Assembly: GCF_022763245.1 (NCBI RefSeq)
Contig: NZ_JALEGV010000014.1
Location: forward strand, 62,001 to 126,000
Reading direction: 5' to 3'
DNA from: Oricola sp.
Lineage (GTDB): Bacteria > Pseudomonadota > Alphaproteobacteria > Rhizobiales > Rhizobiaceae
Length of the DNA: 64,000 nt
Shown: one piece after another, positions 19,339 to 28,146 of the stretch
How positions within the stretch are numbered: position 1 is the stretch's first letter
Layout: each line of letters opens with the position of its first letter
The notes under the pieces: generated by a model
The model's database searches: none
What the model was told of the DNA's origin: nothing
What the model saw: only the letters and a program-made list of their open reading frames with translations
Made by a program: the position numbers and the translations under genes

Positions 19339-20298
19339 TCAGGCGCGCGGATGGGCCTGGCGGTAGACGTCGAGCAGCCGCGCCGCATCGACGCCGGTAT
19401 AGACCTGCGTGGTCGACAGGCTGGCATGGCCAAGCAGTTCCTGGATCGTGCGCAGGTCGCCGCCATTGCCTAGGAGATGGGTGGCGAAGGAGTGGCGAAG
19501 CGCATGCGGCGTCGCCGTGTCGGGCAGGCCGAGCGCGCCGCGCAGATTGCGCATGTCGCGCTGCAGGACGCCCGCCTGCAGCGCCCCGCCGCGCGCGCCG
19601 CGAAACAGCGGCTGGTCAGGCGCGAGGTCGTGCGGGCACAGGCGACGATAGAGATCGACGGCATCGAAGATGACGGGCAGCAGCGGCACCATCCGCGCCT
19701 TGTTGCCCTTGCCGGTCACCGTAAAGGCCTTTTCGCTGCGGTCGCTCAGCGCCTCGCCGGTCAGGGCGAGCGCCTCGCCAATGCGCAGCCCGCCGCCATA
19801 GAGCAGCGTCAGAACGGCGGCGTTGCGCGCCGCGATCCACGGTTCCTCGTTCGGCTGTTCGGCGGCGTCGATGACCTTGCGCGCATCGGCGGCCGTCAGC
19901 GGCTTGGGCAGCGATTTCGGCTGTCGCGGCGTGCGCAGCGCGGTTGCCGCCGCCGCATTCGCAAGGCCCTGGCGTTCGAGGTGGCGCATGAAGGAGCGGA
20001 TGCCGGCGAGGCCGCGGCCGAGGGTGCGGGCGCCGGCGCCGGCGGAGCGCCTGCGGGTCAGGAATGCGCGGAAATCGAGCGATTTCAGGTCGGCGACGTC
20101 CTTCAGGCCGGGCGGTCCGCCGAGATGGTCGGTCAGGAAGGCGAGGAACTGGCGCGTGTCGCGCTCATAGGCCTCCACCGTCTTCGGCGACAGGCGGCGT
20201 TCGCTGGAAAGATGTTCCAGCCAGGCCGTGCGGACGGCGGCGAGGTCGGGCTTCGCGTTGACGAAAAGGGCATGGTCCTGGGGCATGGATACCATCAT
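19339..20298 (-). CDS. xerC: site-specific tyrosine recombinase XerC
   Basis: About 319 residues from ATG 20298 (nearby ATGs at 20295 and 20286 are possible). It has an N-terminal SAM-like DNA-binding domain (WLEHLSSERRLSPKTVEAYERD) and a catalytic domain with Arg in YGGGLRIGEAL, Lys in TGKGNKAR, the His-x2-Arg box HALRHSFATHLL, HASLSTTQ and the nucleophile Tyr in VYT. With XerD it resolves chromosome dimers at dif. There is no phage or integron context, so it is the chromosomal enzyme, not an integrase. Confidence 0.93.
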   Translation of the reverse strand: MMVSMPQDHALFVNAKPDLAAVRTAWLEHLSSERRLSPKTVEAYERDTRQFLAFLTDHLGGPPGLKDVADLKSLDFRAFLTRRRSAGAGARTLGRGLAGIRSFMRHLERQGLANAAAATALRTPRQPKSLPKPLTAADARKVIDAAEQPNEEPWIAARNAAVLTLLYGGGLRIGEALALTGEALSDRSEKAFTVTGKGNKARMVPLLPVIFDAVDLYRRLCPHDLAPDQPLFRGARGGALQAGVLQRDMRNLRGALGLPDTATPHALRHSFATHLLGNGGDLRTIQELLGHASLSTTQVYTGVDAARLLDVYRQAHPRA

Positions 20299-20337
20299 GG
20301 CGGGCAATGGTTACCGGCTGATTGCGCCGGGCTTCAA

Positions 20338-20366
20338 AACGAGAAAAGCCCCGCTTTGAGCGAGGC
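20338..20366 (-). terminator. minus-strand terminator after the small Cys-rich secreted protein gene
   Basis: On the minus strand GCCTCGCT pairs with AGCGGGGC (one G-T pair) around a three-base loop, followed by TTTTCTCGTTTT. It lies 24 bases after the stop codon at 20391. Confidence 0.8.
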
Positions 20367-20390
20367 CTTTCCGTTTTCTGTCGCGGGAGA

Positions 20391-20660
20391 TCAGCTGACG
20401 CAGGCGCCCTTGGTCGGCTGGCCCTGCGTGTTGTGCGAGGATTCAGACCAGGTGCCGCCATTGCCGGCGCAGATCGCGATCAGGGCGTTGCAGGCCGTGA
20501 CGCCGGAGCAATGCTGGGTGATCGCCTGGGTGCCCGGCTTGTTCGTCGTGTAGCCGCCGATGGTCGGACGCTCGGTCTGGACCGAGAGCTTGCCGCCAGC
20601 CAGAGCCGGCGAGGCGACGAGGGTTGCAAGAAAGAGTGCCGTCGAGATTTTCTTCATCAT
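20391..20660 (-). CDS. small secreted four-cysteine protein (hypothetical)
   Basis: An 89-residue protein starting at ATG 20660, spaced nine bases from an AAAGG site. A clear signal peptide (MMKKISTALFLATLVASPALA) leaves a mature part of about 68 residues with four cysteines (HCSG, TACN, AICA, GACVS), enough for two disulfides. The middle is rich in Thr/Gly/Asn. No family was recognised. It is monocistronic: own terminator downstream, divergent from rimM. Confidence 0.7.
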   Translation of the reverse strand: MMKKISTALFLATLVASPALAGGKLSVQTERPTIGGYTTNKPGTQAITQHCSGVTACNALIAICAGNGGTWSESSHNTQGQPTKGACVS

Positions 20661-20832
20661 CGTTTTTTTCCTTTGTTTGGGTGGTGTGTCCCTGCTCATG
20701 GAGATAGTCGCTTCCGTCCTGGCGCGATGTGCAAACCCTCACAGGAGTCCTTCCGTTGCGGCAGGTTCGGCACTTGCCCGGAAGGGCAAAGGGTGCTTTC
20801 AACGCCGCACATCGACGAATGGCGAGAGCTGC

Positions 20833-21408
20833 ATGACAAAACCCGACAATCCGGTGCTGATGGGCGTGATCGGCGCGCCGCATGGCGTGCGCGGCGAATT
20901 GCGCGTGAAGCCCTACACGGCCGATCCGATGGCGCTGGGCGATTACGGTACGCTTTTCGACAGCGAGGGCCGCGCCTTCGACGTCATCGAGATCCGGCCG
21001 CAGAAGACCGTGGTGGTCGTCACCTTCGAACAGGTGCGCGACCGGTCGCAGGCCGAGGCGCTCAACGGCGTGGAACTGTTCATCTCGCGCGACCAGTTGC
21101 CCGACGAGGAGCTGGAGGAGGACGAGTTCTTCGTCGCCGACCTGGTCGGTCTGGACGCGCATGACGAAACCGGCGCCAAGACCGGGCAGGTGATCGCCGT
21201 GCACAATTTCGGCGCCGGTGACCTGCTGGAGGTCGCCCCGGTCACGCCGGGTGGCGGGCTGGCGCGCAAGCGCGCCTTCCTGGTGGAATTCTCGCTGGAG
21301 ACCGTGCCCGACATCGATTTCGAAGGGGGCCGGCTGACCCTGATCCGCCCGCACGAGATCGAGGCGCGCGGCGAGGAGGCCGACACGGCCGAGGACGGCG
21401 AGGCATGA
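20833..21408 (+). CDS. rimM: ribosome maturation factor RimM
   Basis: A 191-residue protein starting at ATG 20833. The N-terminal RimM barrel ([22 protein letters not shown]) and the C-terminal PRC-like barrel ([13 protein letters not shown]...[15 protein letters not shown]) are both present. It assists 30S subunit assembly, binding S19. It overlaps the trmD start by four bases (ATGA), the usual rimM-trmD coupling. Confidence 0.95.
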   Translation: MTKPDNPVLMGVIGAPHGVRGELRVKPYTADPMALGDYGTLFDSEGRAFDVIEIRPQKTVVVVTFEQVRDRSQAEALNGVELFISRDQLPDEELEEDEFFVADLVGLDAHDETGAKTGQVIAVHNFGAGDLLEVAPVTPGGGLARKRAFLVEFSLETVPDIDFEGGRLTLIRPHEIEARGEEADTAEDGEA

Positions 21409-22088
21409 GCTTTCGCGCAACCGTGCTGACGCTCTACCCGGAGATGTTTCCGGGCACGCTCGGCCAGGCGCTGGCCGGCAAGGCCCTGGCGCGTGGCGAC
21501 TGGTCGCTCGACGCCGTACAGATCCGCGATTACGCCACCGACCGGCACAGGAGCGTGGATGACACGCCGGCCGGCGGCGGGGCCGGCATGGTGATGCGCG
21601 CCGACGTGCTCGCCGCGGCGCTCGACGCCAATGCCGGCACGGACGATCCGCGTCCGCGCCTCTTGATGAGCCCGCGCGGCGCGCCTTTGACTCAGGCGCG
21701 CGTGCGCGATCTCGCGGCCGGTCCGGGCGCCGTCATCGTCTGCGGGCGCTTCGAGGGCGTCGACCAGCGGGTGATCGAGGGCCGCGATCTGGAGGAGGTC
21801 TCCATCGGCGATTACGTGCTGTCCGGCGGCGAGGTCGCTGCGCAGGTGCTGCTCGACGCCGTCATCCGCCTGTTGCCCGGCGTCATGGGCAATGCGCAAT
21901 CCGGCGAGACGGAGAGCTTCGAAGGCAATCTCCTCGAACACCCGCATTACACCCGTCCCGCCGAATGGGAGGGCCGGACGATCCCCGAGGTTCTGACCTC
22001 CGGCAATCACGCGAAGATCGATCAATGGCGGCGCGAGGAAGCGGAGAAGCTGACACGGGACCGCCGACCCGACCTGCTGGACGGCTGA
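21405..22088 (+). CDS. trmD: tRNA (guanine37-N1)-methyltransferase TrmD
   Basis: A 227-residue SPOUT methyltransferase. [12 protein letters not shown], the SAM-binding trefoil knot with [24 protein letters not shown] and [11 protein letters not shown], and the C-terminal [19 protein letters not shown] are all conserved. It methylates G37 of tRNAs that read CNN codons, preventing frameshifts. It ends 12 bases before a convergent TauE gene; rplS, usually next in this operon, lies 1.1 kb further on. Confidence 0.96.
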   Translation: MSFRATVLTLYPEMFPGTLGQALAGKALARGDWSLDAVQIRDYATDRHRSVDDTPAGGGAGMVMRADVLAAALDANAGTDDPRPRLLMSPRGAPLTQARVRDLAAGPGAVIVCGRFEGVDQRVIEGRDLEEVSIGDYVLSGGEVAAQVLLDAVIRLLPGVMGNAQSGETESFEGNLLEHPHYTRPAEWEGRTIPEVLTSGNHAKIDQWRREEAEKLTRDRRPDLLDG

Positions 22089-22100
22089 CCGTCCCGCCCG

Positions 22101-22844
22101 TCATTTCGTGAAGTAATACCAGCTCAGCGTCAGGCCGACGATGATCACCAGGGCGCGGATGACGGATTGCGGGACCCGTTTCGCCATCCAGACGCCGGCA
22201 TAGCCGCCAAGTGCGCCGCCGGGGATCATGAGCGCGGCGGGAAGCCAGGCGACCACGCCACCGCCGGAAAAGACGATGATCGCCACCGCGGCGATCAGCA
22301 CGGCGACGAAATTCTTCAGCGCGTTGAGCCGGTGATAGTCACCGCCCTTGGAGATGCCGAGCACCGCCAGCATCATGATGCCCATCCCTGCGCCGAAGAA
22401 GCCGCCATAGATAGAGGTGGCGAACTGGGCGGCGAGGCCGATCGGGCCCATCGGATGGTCGGGGGCGAGCCGCTTCGGCTTCAGCCACGGGCCGGCGGCG
22501 AACAGCGCCGTCGCGGCGATCAGCAGCCACGGCACGATCTGGCGGAACGTCGGGTTCGACAGGGCGAGCAGCACCAGCGCGCCGACCAGGCTGCCGATCA
22601 CGGAGAGCCCGCCGATCAGCAGCGCCTCGCGCAGATCCTTCCGGATTTCCTCACGATAGGCGAGCGCCGAGGTCACGTAGCCCGGGAACTGGGTCACCGA
22701 GGAGGTGGCGTTGGCCACGATCGGAGGCACGCCTGCAAGCGTCAGCGCCCCGAAGGTCAGGAAGGTGCCGCCGCCGGCGATCGCGTTGACGGCGCTGGCC
22801 AGAAACCCGGCCGAAAACAGGAGCATCGCATCGATTATGGTCAT
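22101..22844 (-). CDS. TauE/SafE (TSUP) family permease
   Basis: A 247-residue membrane protein with about eight helices. The N-terminal half starts with a GGGT-containing segment (NAIAGGGTFLTFGAL) and the second half repeats the pattern (SIYGGFFGAGMGIMML), as in the TSUP family of proposed exporters of sulfite, sulfoacetate or other organic anions. The gene is inserted on the opposite strand between trmD and rplS. Substrate unknown. Confidence 0.88.
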   Translation of the reverse strand: MTIIDAMLLFSAGFLASAVNAIAGGGTFLTFGALTLAGVPPIVANATSSVTQFPGYVTSALAYREEIRKDLREALLIGGLSVIGSLVGALVLLALSNPTFRQIVPWLLIAATALFAAGPWLKPKRLAPDHPMGPIGLAAQFATSIYGGFFGAGMGIMMLAVLGISKGGDYHRLNALKNFVAVLIAAVAIIVFSGGGVVAWLPAALMIPGGALGGYAGVWMAKRVPQSVIRALVIIVGLTLSWYYFTK

Positions 22845-23190
22845 GGGTTTCGCTTCTCGGGGCGCAATGCCCGTCTCCGCCTAGCCGACCGGGCGGCCGG
22901 TGCGCAAGCTGCGTGGAGACAAACCGCGTGTTGGGCGGCCGAGCGCGGGGCAATCCGGTGACTGGTGAGAGATGACCGGATTCGGCCGATACTTTGCCGA
23001 GCACCAAAAGGGCGTGACAAAACCACCTTTCTCCTGTAAGCACCCGCGGAAATCGGGCGCCAAGTCCTGACTCAACAGCAAATACGATCTCGTGAATACG
23101 CTCCGGCCTTCGGGCCAGGCATGACGGTCAATTGACTTTCAGCCCTTGTCGAGCGCTCTGGCGGTTCAAAAGAACAAGAGGAAGTAAATC
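22845..23190. promoter_or_regulatory. divergent intergenic region between the TauE gene and rplS
   Basis: 346 bases without a convincing ORF. It must hold promoters for the leftward TauE gene and the rightward rplS. A TTGACT hexamer at 23132-23137 could be a -35 element, but no good -10 follows it. A small hairpin (GGCC-TTCG-GGCC, about 23106-23117) lies in the rplS leader. The rplS ribosome site is AGAGGAAG, seven bases before ATG. Confidence 0.4.
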
Positions 23191-23718
23191 ATGACGGACA
23201 TCATCCGCCAGCTCGAGGCCGAACAGGCCGCCAAGATCATCGAAAAGCGCACCCTGCCGGAATTTTCGCCCGGCGACACCGTCCGCGTCCAAGTGCGCGT
23301 CACGGAAGGCAAGCGCACCCGTCTGCAGGCCTATGAAGGCGTTTGCATCGCCCGCGCCGGCGCCGGCTTCAACGAGAACTTCACCGTTCGCAAGATTTCC
23401 TACGGCGAAGGCGTGGAGCGCGTGTTCCCCGTCTATTCGCCGCTGGTCGAGGCCGTCGAAGTCGTTCGCCGAGGCAAGGTGCGCCGCGCCAAGCTCTATT
23501 ACATGCGCGGCCTGACGGGCAAAAAGGCCCGTATCACCGAGAACACCAACGCCCGTTCGCGCAAGCTGAACGACGATGAGCGCCGCAAGATCGCCGAGGA
23601 AAAGGCCCGCATCGAGGCCGAGAAGATCGCAGCCGCCGAGGCTCTGGCCGCCGAGAAGGCAGCAGAGGAAGCAGCAGCCAAGGCCGCTCAAGCCGAAGCA
23701 GGCGCAGAAGACGCATAA
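23191..23718 (+). CDS. rplS: 50S ribosomal protein L19
   Basis: A 175-residue L19. The conserved core (residues 1-120) has [25 protein letters not shown] and [30 protein letters not shown]. The last 50 residues are a Lys/Glu/Ala-rich extension, common in alphaproteobacterial L19 but absent from the shorter E. coli protein. L19 sits at the 30S-50S interface. A strong terminator closes the transcript. Confidence 0.97.
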   Translation: MTDIIRQLEAEQAAKIIEKRTLPEFSPGDTVRVQVRVTEGKRTRLQAYEGVCIARAGAGFNENFTVRKISYGEGVERVFPVYSPLVEAVEVVRRGKVRRAKLYYMRGLTGKKARITENTNARSRKLNDDERRKIAEEKARIEAEKIAAAEALAAEKAAEEAAAKAAQAEAGAEDA

Positions 23719-23737
23719 GGCCGTCCGGCCCGACCGG

Positions 23738-23808
23738 GCGGCTTCGAGCCGCCCGTTGAGACACATCGCTTTCAAGGGCGCGGTTCGTCAGAACCGCGCC
23801 CTTTTCGT
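23738..23808 (+). terminator. double hairpin terminator after rplS
   Basis: A first stem CGGGCGGCT / AGCCGCCCG (about 23739-23757) is followed by a second, stronger stem of eleven base pairs, GGGCGCGGTTC / GAACCGCGCCC (23776-23801), loop GTCA, then TTTTCGTTT. The second is a standard rho-independent terminator. Confidence 0.9.
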
Positions 23809-23852
23809 TTCGGCGCGGCATTGACCGAGGCCCGAACCTAAAGGAGAGCAAT

Positions 23853-25244
23853 ATGTTGACGGGCAAGGATCTGATCGAGGCCGGATTTCAGCCGGGCAAG
23901 TGGTTCGCCGAGGCGCTGGACACCGCCAATGCGATGCTGGCCGAGGGCACCGACCGGGACGCGGCCTTCGCGGCCGTTGCCGCGCTCGCACCGCCGCCGG
24001 TGCGCGCGCTCCACCCGGTGGACAGCAAGCCGCTGCATATGAACATCGACGCCGAAAACGACGCCGAGGCCGACAATCTCGAAGCCGTGCGCCAGTCGAT
24101 GCGCGCCCTGTTGCGGACGCCGGTGGTCAAGGCCGGCGCGGTGATGCCGGACGCCTGCCCGGCGGGCCCGTCGGGCACGATCCCCGTGGGCGGCATCGCC
24201 GTCTCCGAGGCAATCCATCCGGGCATGCATTCGGCCGACATCTGCTGCTCGATGGCCTACACCAATTTCGGGTCTCTCGACCCGAAGGCGTTGCTCGACG
24301 CCACGCATGAGGCCACCCATTTCGGGCCGGCCGATCGCGCGGCGCCGGTGGCCATGCCGGAAAGCCTCGGCTCGGCCCTCGAAGAGGATCCGCTGCTGAA
24401 GCCGCATGCGGTTCTGGCGGCGCGCCATTTCGCCACCCAGGGCGACGGCAACCACTTCGCCTATGTCGGCACGCTGGCCTCGACCGGCGACACGATCCTC
24501 GTGACCCATCACGGCTCGCGCGGGCTCGGGGCGCGGCTGTATTCGACGGGCATGCGCATTGCGGAGCGCCATCGCTTGCGGCTTGCGCCGGAAACGCTGA
24601 AGCAGAATGCGTGGATCCCCGCGGACACGCAGGAGGGCGAGGCCTACTGGACCGCCCTGCAGCTGGTGCGCGCCTGGACGAAGGCCAACCATTTCGCGAT
24701 CCACGACCTGGTGGCGGAGCGGACTGGTGCCGGCGTTCAGGACCGGTACTGGAACGAGCACAACTTCGTCTTCCGCAAGTCGGACGGCCTGTTCTACCAC
24801 GCCAAGGGGGCGACGCCGGCCTTCGACGGCTGGGCGGGCGACGCGACCGATCTGACGATCATTCCGCTCAACATGGCGGAACCGCTCCTGATCGTGCGCG
24901 GCGCCGACGCCGGGCACGGCCTCGGCTTCTCGCCGCATGGCGCCGGGCGCAACATGTCGCGCACGGCGCACAAGCGCCAGCTCGGCGACCGGCCGCATGC
25001 CGACGTCTTCACCGACGAAACGGCGGGCATCGACGCGCGGTTCTTCTGCGGGCGGATCGACGTGTCGGAACTGCCGTCGGCCTACAAGAACGCCAGGGCC
25101 GTGCGCGAGCAGATCGGCCGGTTCGGCCTGGCGAAGGTCGTCGACGAGGTGATCCCGCACGGATCGATCATGGCCGGCGACTGGGAGCACGACGCGCCGT
25201 GGCGCAAGAAGCGGGACGCCAGGAGCAGGCAGGCGAAGCAGTGA
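23853..25244 (+). CDS. rtcB: RtcB-family RNA-splicing ligase
   Basis: A 463-residue RtcB homolog, about 55 residues longer than the E. coli enzyme. RtcB joins 2',3'-cyclic phosphate and 5'-OH RNA ends using GTP and Mn. Residues aligned to the active site are retained: Asp129 and Cys132 (in DICCSM, where most RtcBs have DIGCGM), Asn200-His201 (GDGNHF), His219 (HHGSRG), His303 (EHNFVF) and the guanylylated histidine His362 ([10 protein letters not shown]). So it should be active despite the altered DIGCGM box. ATG 23853 follows AAAGGAG. It is monocistronic between two terminators; no archease, RtcA or RtcR gene is adjacent. Confidence 0.88.
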   Translation: MLTGKDLIEAGFQPGKWFAEALDTANAMLAEGTDRDAAFAAVAALAPPPVRALHPVDSKPLHMNIDAENDAEADNLEAVRQSMRALLRTPVVKAGAVMPDACPAGPSGTIPVGGIAVSEAIHPGMHSADICCSMAYTNFGSLDPKALLDATHEATHFGPADRAAPVAMPESLGSALEEDPLLKPHAVLAARHFATQGDGNHFAYVGTLASTGDTILVTHHGSRGLGARLYSTGMRIAERHRLRLAPETLKQNAWIPADTQEGEAYWTALQLVRAWTKANHFAIHDLVAERTGAGVQDRYWNEHNFVFRKSDGLFYHAKGATPAFDGWAGDATDLTIIPLNMAEPLLIVRGADAGHGLGFSPHGAGRNMSRTAHKRQLGDRPHADVFTDETAGIDARFFCGRIDVSELPSAYKNARAVREQIGRFGLAKVVDEVIPHGSIMAGDWEHDAPWRKKRDARSRQAKQ

Positions 25245-25278
25245 GGAAAGGCGGGCCGGGTGCCCGCCTTTCCCGTTT
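25245..25278 (+). terminator. terminator after rtcB
   Basis: GGAAAGGCGGGC pairs with GCCCGCCTTTCC (12 base pairs) around a five-base loop, starting directly at the rtcB stop codon. The T tail is short (CGTTT). Confidence 0.75.
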
Positions 25279-25354
25279 GCGCTTGCGCCGCGCTCGCCAG
25301 CGGCTAGTCTCCCCAGCACCTGATCCCGCAAGATCGAACCCCCGGAGGCCACAC

Positions 25355-26152
25355 ATGATTTCCCGTCGCTTCGTGCTCGGCGCCTGCGCCGCCCTCGTCA
25401 TCGCACCCGTCGCCGCCTCGGCGCAGGACCTGCCCGATCTCGGCGGCCGCTCGGTGGTCGTCGTCACCGAAAACGCCTATCCGCCGCTGCAGTTCGTCGA
25501 CCCGAAATCCGGCGACGCGATCGGCTGGGAATATGACGCCGTCGCCGACATGGCCGAACGGCTGAACATGACGGTCGAGTATCGCAACACCTCCTGGGAC
25601 GCGATGATCCAGGCCGTGTCCGACGGCCAGTACGACATGGGCATGACCGGCATCACCATCACCGAGGAGCGCGGCGAGAAGGTCGATTTCTCCGATCCCT
25701 ACATGCGCTCCGAAATGTACATGCTGGTGCGCGCCGACGAGGACCGCTTCACGGATGCCGGCTCCTTCTCCGCCTTTGAGGACGGGCTGGTCGGCGCACA
25801 GGCCGGCACGACGCCCTTCTACGTGGCCGTCTACGACGTGCTCGACGGCGACGAGGCCAATCCGCGCATCAAGCTGTTCGAGACCTTCGGGGCGTCCGTG
25901 CAGGCGCTCAGGATCGGCGACGTCGATCTCGTGCTCACCGACGGCACCGCCGGCAAGGGCTATGTGGAAGCCTCGGGCGGCGCGCTGAAGCTGATCGGCG
26001 ACCCGCTCGGCTCGGAGGATTTCGGATTCATCTTCCCGAAGGGCTCCGACCTCGTCGCGCCGGTCAACGCCGCGATCGCGGCGATGAAGGCGGACGGGAC
26101 GCTCGACGCGCTCAACACCAAGTGGTTTCTCGACTACAAGCTCGGCCAGTAG
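25355..26152 (+). CDS. amino-acid ABC transporter substrate-binding protein
   Basis: A 265-residue family 3 solute-binding protein. ATG 25355 follows GGAGGCC. The signal peptide carries an RR pair ([24 protein letters not shown]), and cleavage after ASA is likely. The mature part has [33 protein letters not shown] and the family signature [21 protein letters not shown]. It would deliver a polar amino acid or an opine-like ligand to the permease encoded 28 bases downstream. Confidence 0.92.
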   Translation: MISRRFVLGACAALVIAPVAASAQDLPDLGGRSVVVVTENAYPPLQFVDPKSGDAIGWEYDAVADMAERLNMTVEYRNTSWDAMIQAVSDGQYDMGMTGITITEERGEKVDFSDPYMRSEMYMLVRADEDRFTDAGSFSAFEDGLVGAQAGTTPFYVAVYDVLDGDEANPRIKLFETFGASVQALRIGDVDLVLTDGTAGKGYVEASGGALKLIGDPLGSEDFGFIFPKGSDLVAPVNAAIAAMKADGTLDALNTKWFLDYKLGQ

Positions 26153-26180
26153 GACTTGACGGGCGAGGGAACGCCGGCCG

Positions 26181-26993
26181 GTGCGACCTGAACGGCAGGG
26201 CGAGAAGGACTTTCCCTGGTGGCTGGTGGCGCTGGGCGCGATCGGGCTTGCGCTGGCGCTCCTGATCGCGGGCAACGACCCTTACGCGCAGGTCTTTTCG
26301 ACCGTGGCCAAGGGCGTGCGGATCACGATCTTCGTGACGCTGACGGGTTTCGCGCTTGCCACGGCGCTCGGCCTGGCGGTCGCGCTGATGGGGCTGTCGG
26401 GCTCGCTCGTCCTGCGCCAGGTCGCGCGCTTCTATGTCGAGATCATCCGCGGCGTGCCGATCCTGGTCCTGCTGTTCTACATCGCCTTCGTCGGCGCGCC
26501 GAGCCTGGTGTGGCTGGTCAATCTCCTGACCCAGCCGCTGCAGGCCGCGGACCTGATGGACAAGGTGCTGGTGCGCGACATCTCGCTTCTGTGGCGGGCC
26601 ATTCTCGCGCTGATGATCGGCTATTCGGCCTTCATCGCGGAGGTCTTCCGCGCCGGCATCCTCGCCGTCGACGAGGGCCAGATCGAGGCGGCCGAATCGC
26701 TCGGCCTGACGCGCTGGCAGCGGTTCCGGCTGGTCGTCTTCCCGCAGGCGATCCGCACCATCCTGCCGCCCCTCGGCAATGATTTCGTCGCGATGGTCAA
26801 GGATTCCTCGCTCGTCTCGGTGCTCGGCGTCGCCGACATCACCCAGATGGGCAAGGTCTATGCGGCCGGGTCGTTCCGCTTCTTCGAGACCTATTCCATC
26901 GTCGCCTATGTCTACCTGATCCTGACGGTCGGCCTGTCGATCGCGCTCCGGCGGCTGGAGACCCGCATGCGCCGGACCGACGCGCGCGGCTGA
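26181..26993 (+). CDS. amino-acid ABC transporter permease
   Basis: A 270-residue His/Glu/Gln/Arg-type permease starting at GTG 26181. Several transmembrane helices are visible from residue 14, with the family segment YVEIIRGVPILVLLFYIAF and the ATPase-contacting EAA loop (AAESLGLTRWQRFRLVVFPQA, about 172-192) followed by PPLGNDFVAMVKDSSLVSVLG. No ATP-binding gene follows; the next gene is convergent, so the ATPase must be supplied from elsewhere. Confidence 0.92.
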   Translation: MRPERQGEKDFPWWLVALGAIGLALALLIAGNDPYAQVFSTVAKGVRITIFVTLTGFALATALGLAVALMGLSGSLVLRQVARFYVEIIRGVPILVLLFYIAFVGAPSLVWLVNLLTQPLQAADLMDKVLVRDISLLWRAILALMIGYSAFIAEVFRAGILAVDEGQIEAAESLGLTRWQRFRLVVFPQAIRTILPPLGNDFVAMVKDSSLVSVLGVADITQMGKVYAAGSFRFFETYSIVAYVYLILTVGLSIALRRLETRMRRTDARG

Positions 26994-27001
26994 CCGGCCC
27001 G

Positions 27002-27799
27002 TCATCGCGACGGGATCGATTCGTCCCCGACGTCATAGACGTAGAGGCCGGCGACCCGGTCCCAATAGGCCTGGCCGTTCCAGCGGATGAAGGATCCGAA
27101 CAGGAACCAGAGCGCGGCAAATGAGACGATCAGCACCAACGCCAGGCCCGGAAGCGGATTGAAGCCGGTCAAAATGCCGGACGATCCCAGCGCTTCGGCC
27201 ATCTTGATCGGGTCGGCCATAAGGGCCGTCCACATCGTCGGGAGCGCGATCACGGCGGACATGACCCACGGAGCGAAACGGACGAGTTCTCGCAAGAGGG
27301 CCCGGCGGTAGGACGGGTTTTTTCTCTCGCGCGTCTGAATGCGAAGATAGAACAGGGATTTGCCGGGCGTTGCGCCTCGTCTTGCAACGAAGAACGCGGC
27401 CACGAAGGGCAGCAGCAACGCACCCGGACTGGCGGTGTCGATGAACGGCACGGCTTTGCCGTCCTCGTCGACGGGATAGCTCACCATCACCTGAACGCGT
27501 TCCACGGCCTTGGCATATCCCACGATCCGCAGATCGACCCGGTTGATGAACATCTGCCGTATCGTGCATTGTTTCTTGAACAGGATCGCGTCCGAAGGCG
27601 ATTGCAGCGCCACGATCACCGGGTCGTCCCGATCGACCACCAGGTCGTAGCAGGCCTGAGCATTCATGATCGACGGAACGAGGACCTGGACGGGCAGGAG
27701 CTTTGCCAGAAACACGAAGATGGCGGCCGCGACGAAGTAGTAGAGCAGCAGATCGACAATGTAGGCGAGCGCGCGCACTCGAAAAAGCCGTTGCTGCAT
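27002..27799 (-). CDS. RDD-family membrane protein
   Basis: About 265 residues from ATG 27799 (MQQRLFRVRALAYIVDLLLYY); an ATG at 27898 would add 33 polar residues that do not look like part of the fold. The RDD signature is present: the Arg and Asp of helix one (RALAYIVD) and the conserved RRGATPGKSLFYLRIQ after helix two. Between helices one and two is an unusually long extracytoplasmic segment (about 110 residues, two cysteines). RDD proteins are loosely linked to ion or small-molecule transport. It ends nine bases from the convergent permease gene. Confidence 0.8.
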   Translation of the reverse strand: MQQRLFRVRALAYIVDLLLYYFVAAAIFVFLAKLLPVQVLVPSIMNAQACYDLVVDRDDPVIVALQSPSDAILFKKQCTIRQMFINRVDLRIVGYAKAVERVQVMVSYPVDEDGKAVPFIDTASPGALLLPFVAAFFVARRGATPGKSLFYLRIQTRERKNPSYRRALLRELVRFAPWVMSAVIALPTMWTALMADPIKMAEALGSSGILTGFNPLPGLALVLIVSFAALWFLFGSFIRWNGQAYWDRVAGLYVYDVGDESIPSR

Positions 27800-27960
27800 C
27801 CTGCCTGATCGTCCTCTGCCGCTATCGACCGTGCCGATATGCTTGTGGGTATACGGCCGGGGCCTGAAATTCAATGCTGGGTTGCAGGATGTGCGCATTG
27901 CACCGTCGCGCCGAGCTTCCCAGATTGCCGTCGCACCGGAAACTTGATAATAGCGCGGCC

Positions 27961-28077
27961 ATGGAAAAGCTGTTCGGACATCCGGGCTTCAAGAGCTTCA
28001 CGCTGCAGGACCGCAAGCGCCTGCCGTCGCGCTTCTTCGCGCACGTGGCGCTGAACCAGCTCGCGCGACTTAGCTGA
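27961..28077 (+). CDS. short ORF in the leuC leader (38 codons)
   Basis: A 38-residue basic peptide (starts MEKLFGHPGFKSF, ends LARLS) runs from ATG 27961 to TGA 28077 and is followed 13 bases later by a terminator-like hairpin, itself just before leuC. Six leucines occur but not in a run, so it is not a classical leucine leader peptide. It may be a genuine small protein: it is hydrophilic, and its high Lys/Arg content would fit nucleic-acid or ribosome binding. No strong Shine-Dalgarno is seen. Expression is uncertain. Confidence 0.4.
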   Translation: MEKLFGHPGFKSFTLQDRKRLPSRFFAHVALNQLARLS

Positions 28078-28090
28078 GCGGTTTCCGCTC

Positions 28091-28110
28091 CCGGCGTGAC
28101 GCCGGTTTTT
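28091..28110 (+). terminator. terminator-like hairpin directly upstream of leuC
   Basis: CCGGCG-TGA-CGCCGG followed by TTTTT, then a second T run (28116-28120). Only 36 bases remain before the chosen leuC start, too few for a normal promoter and leader. It may terminate the short ORF transcript or act as an attenuator for leuC. Confidence 0.7.
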
Positions 28111-28146
28111 CGACATTTTTCGCAGCCCTGAATGGATATCAATCAC

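Noticed and set aside
19339-20298. XerC as a sign of a mobile element
   Set aside because: The neighbouring genes are chromosomal; there are no attachment repeats, phage genes or integrase partners, and the protein has the XerC layout.
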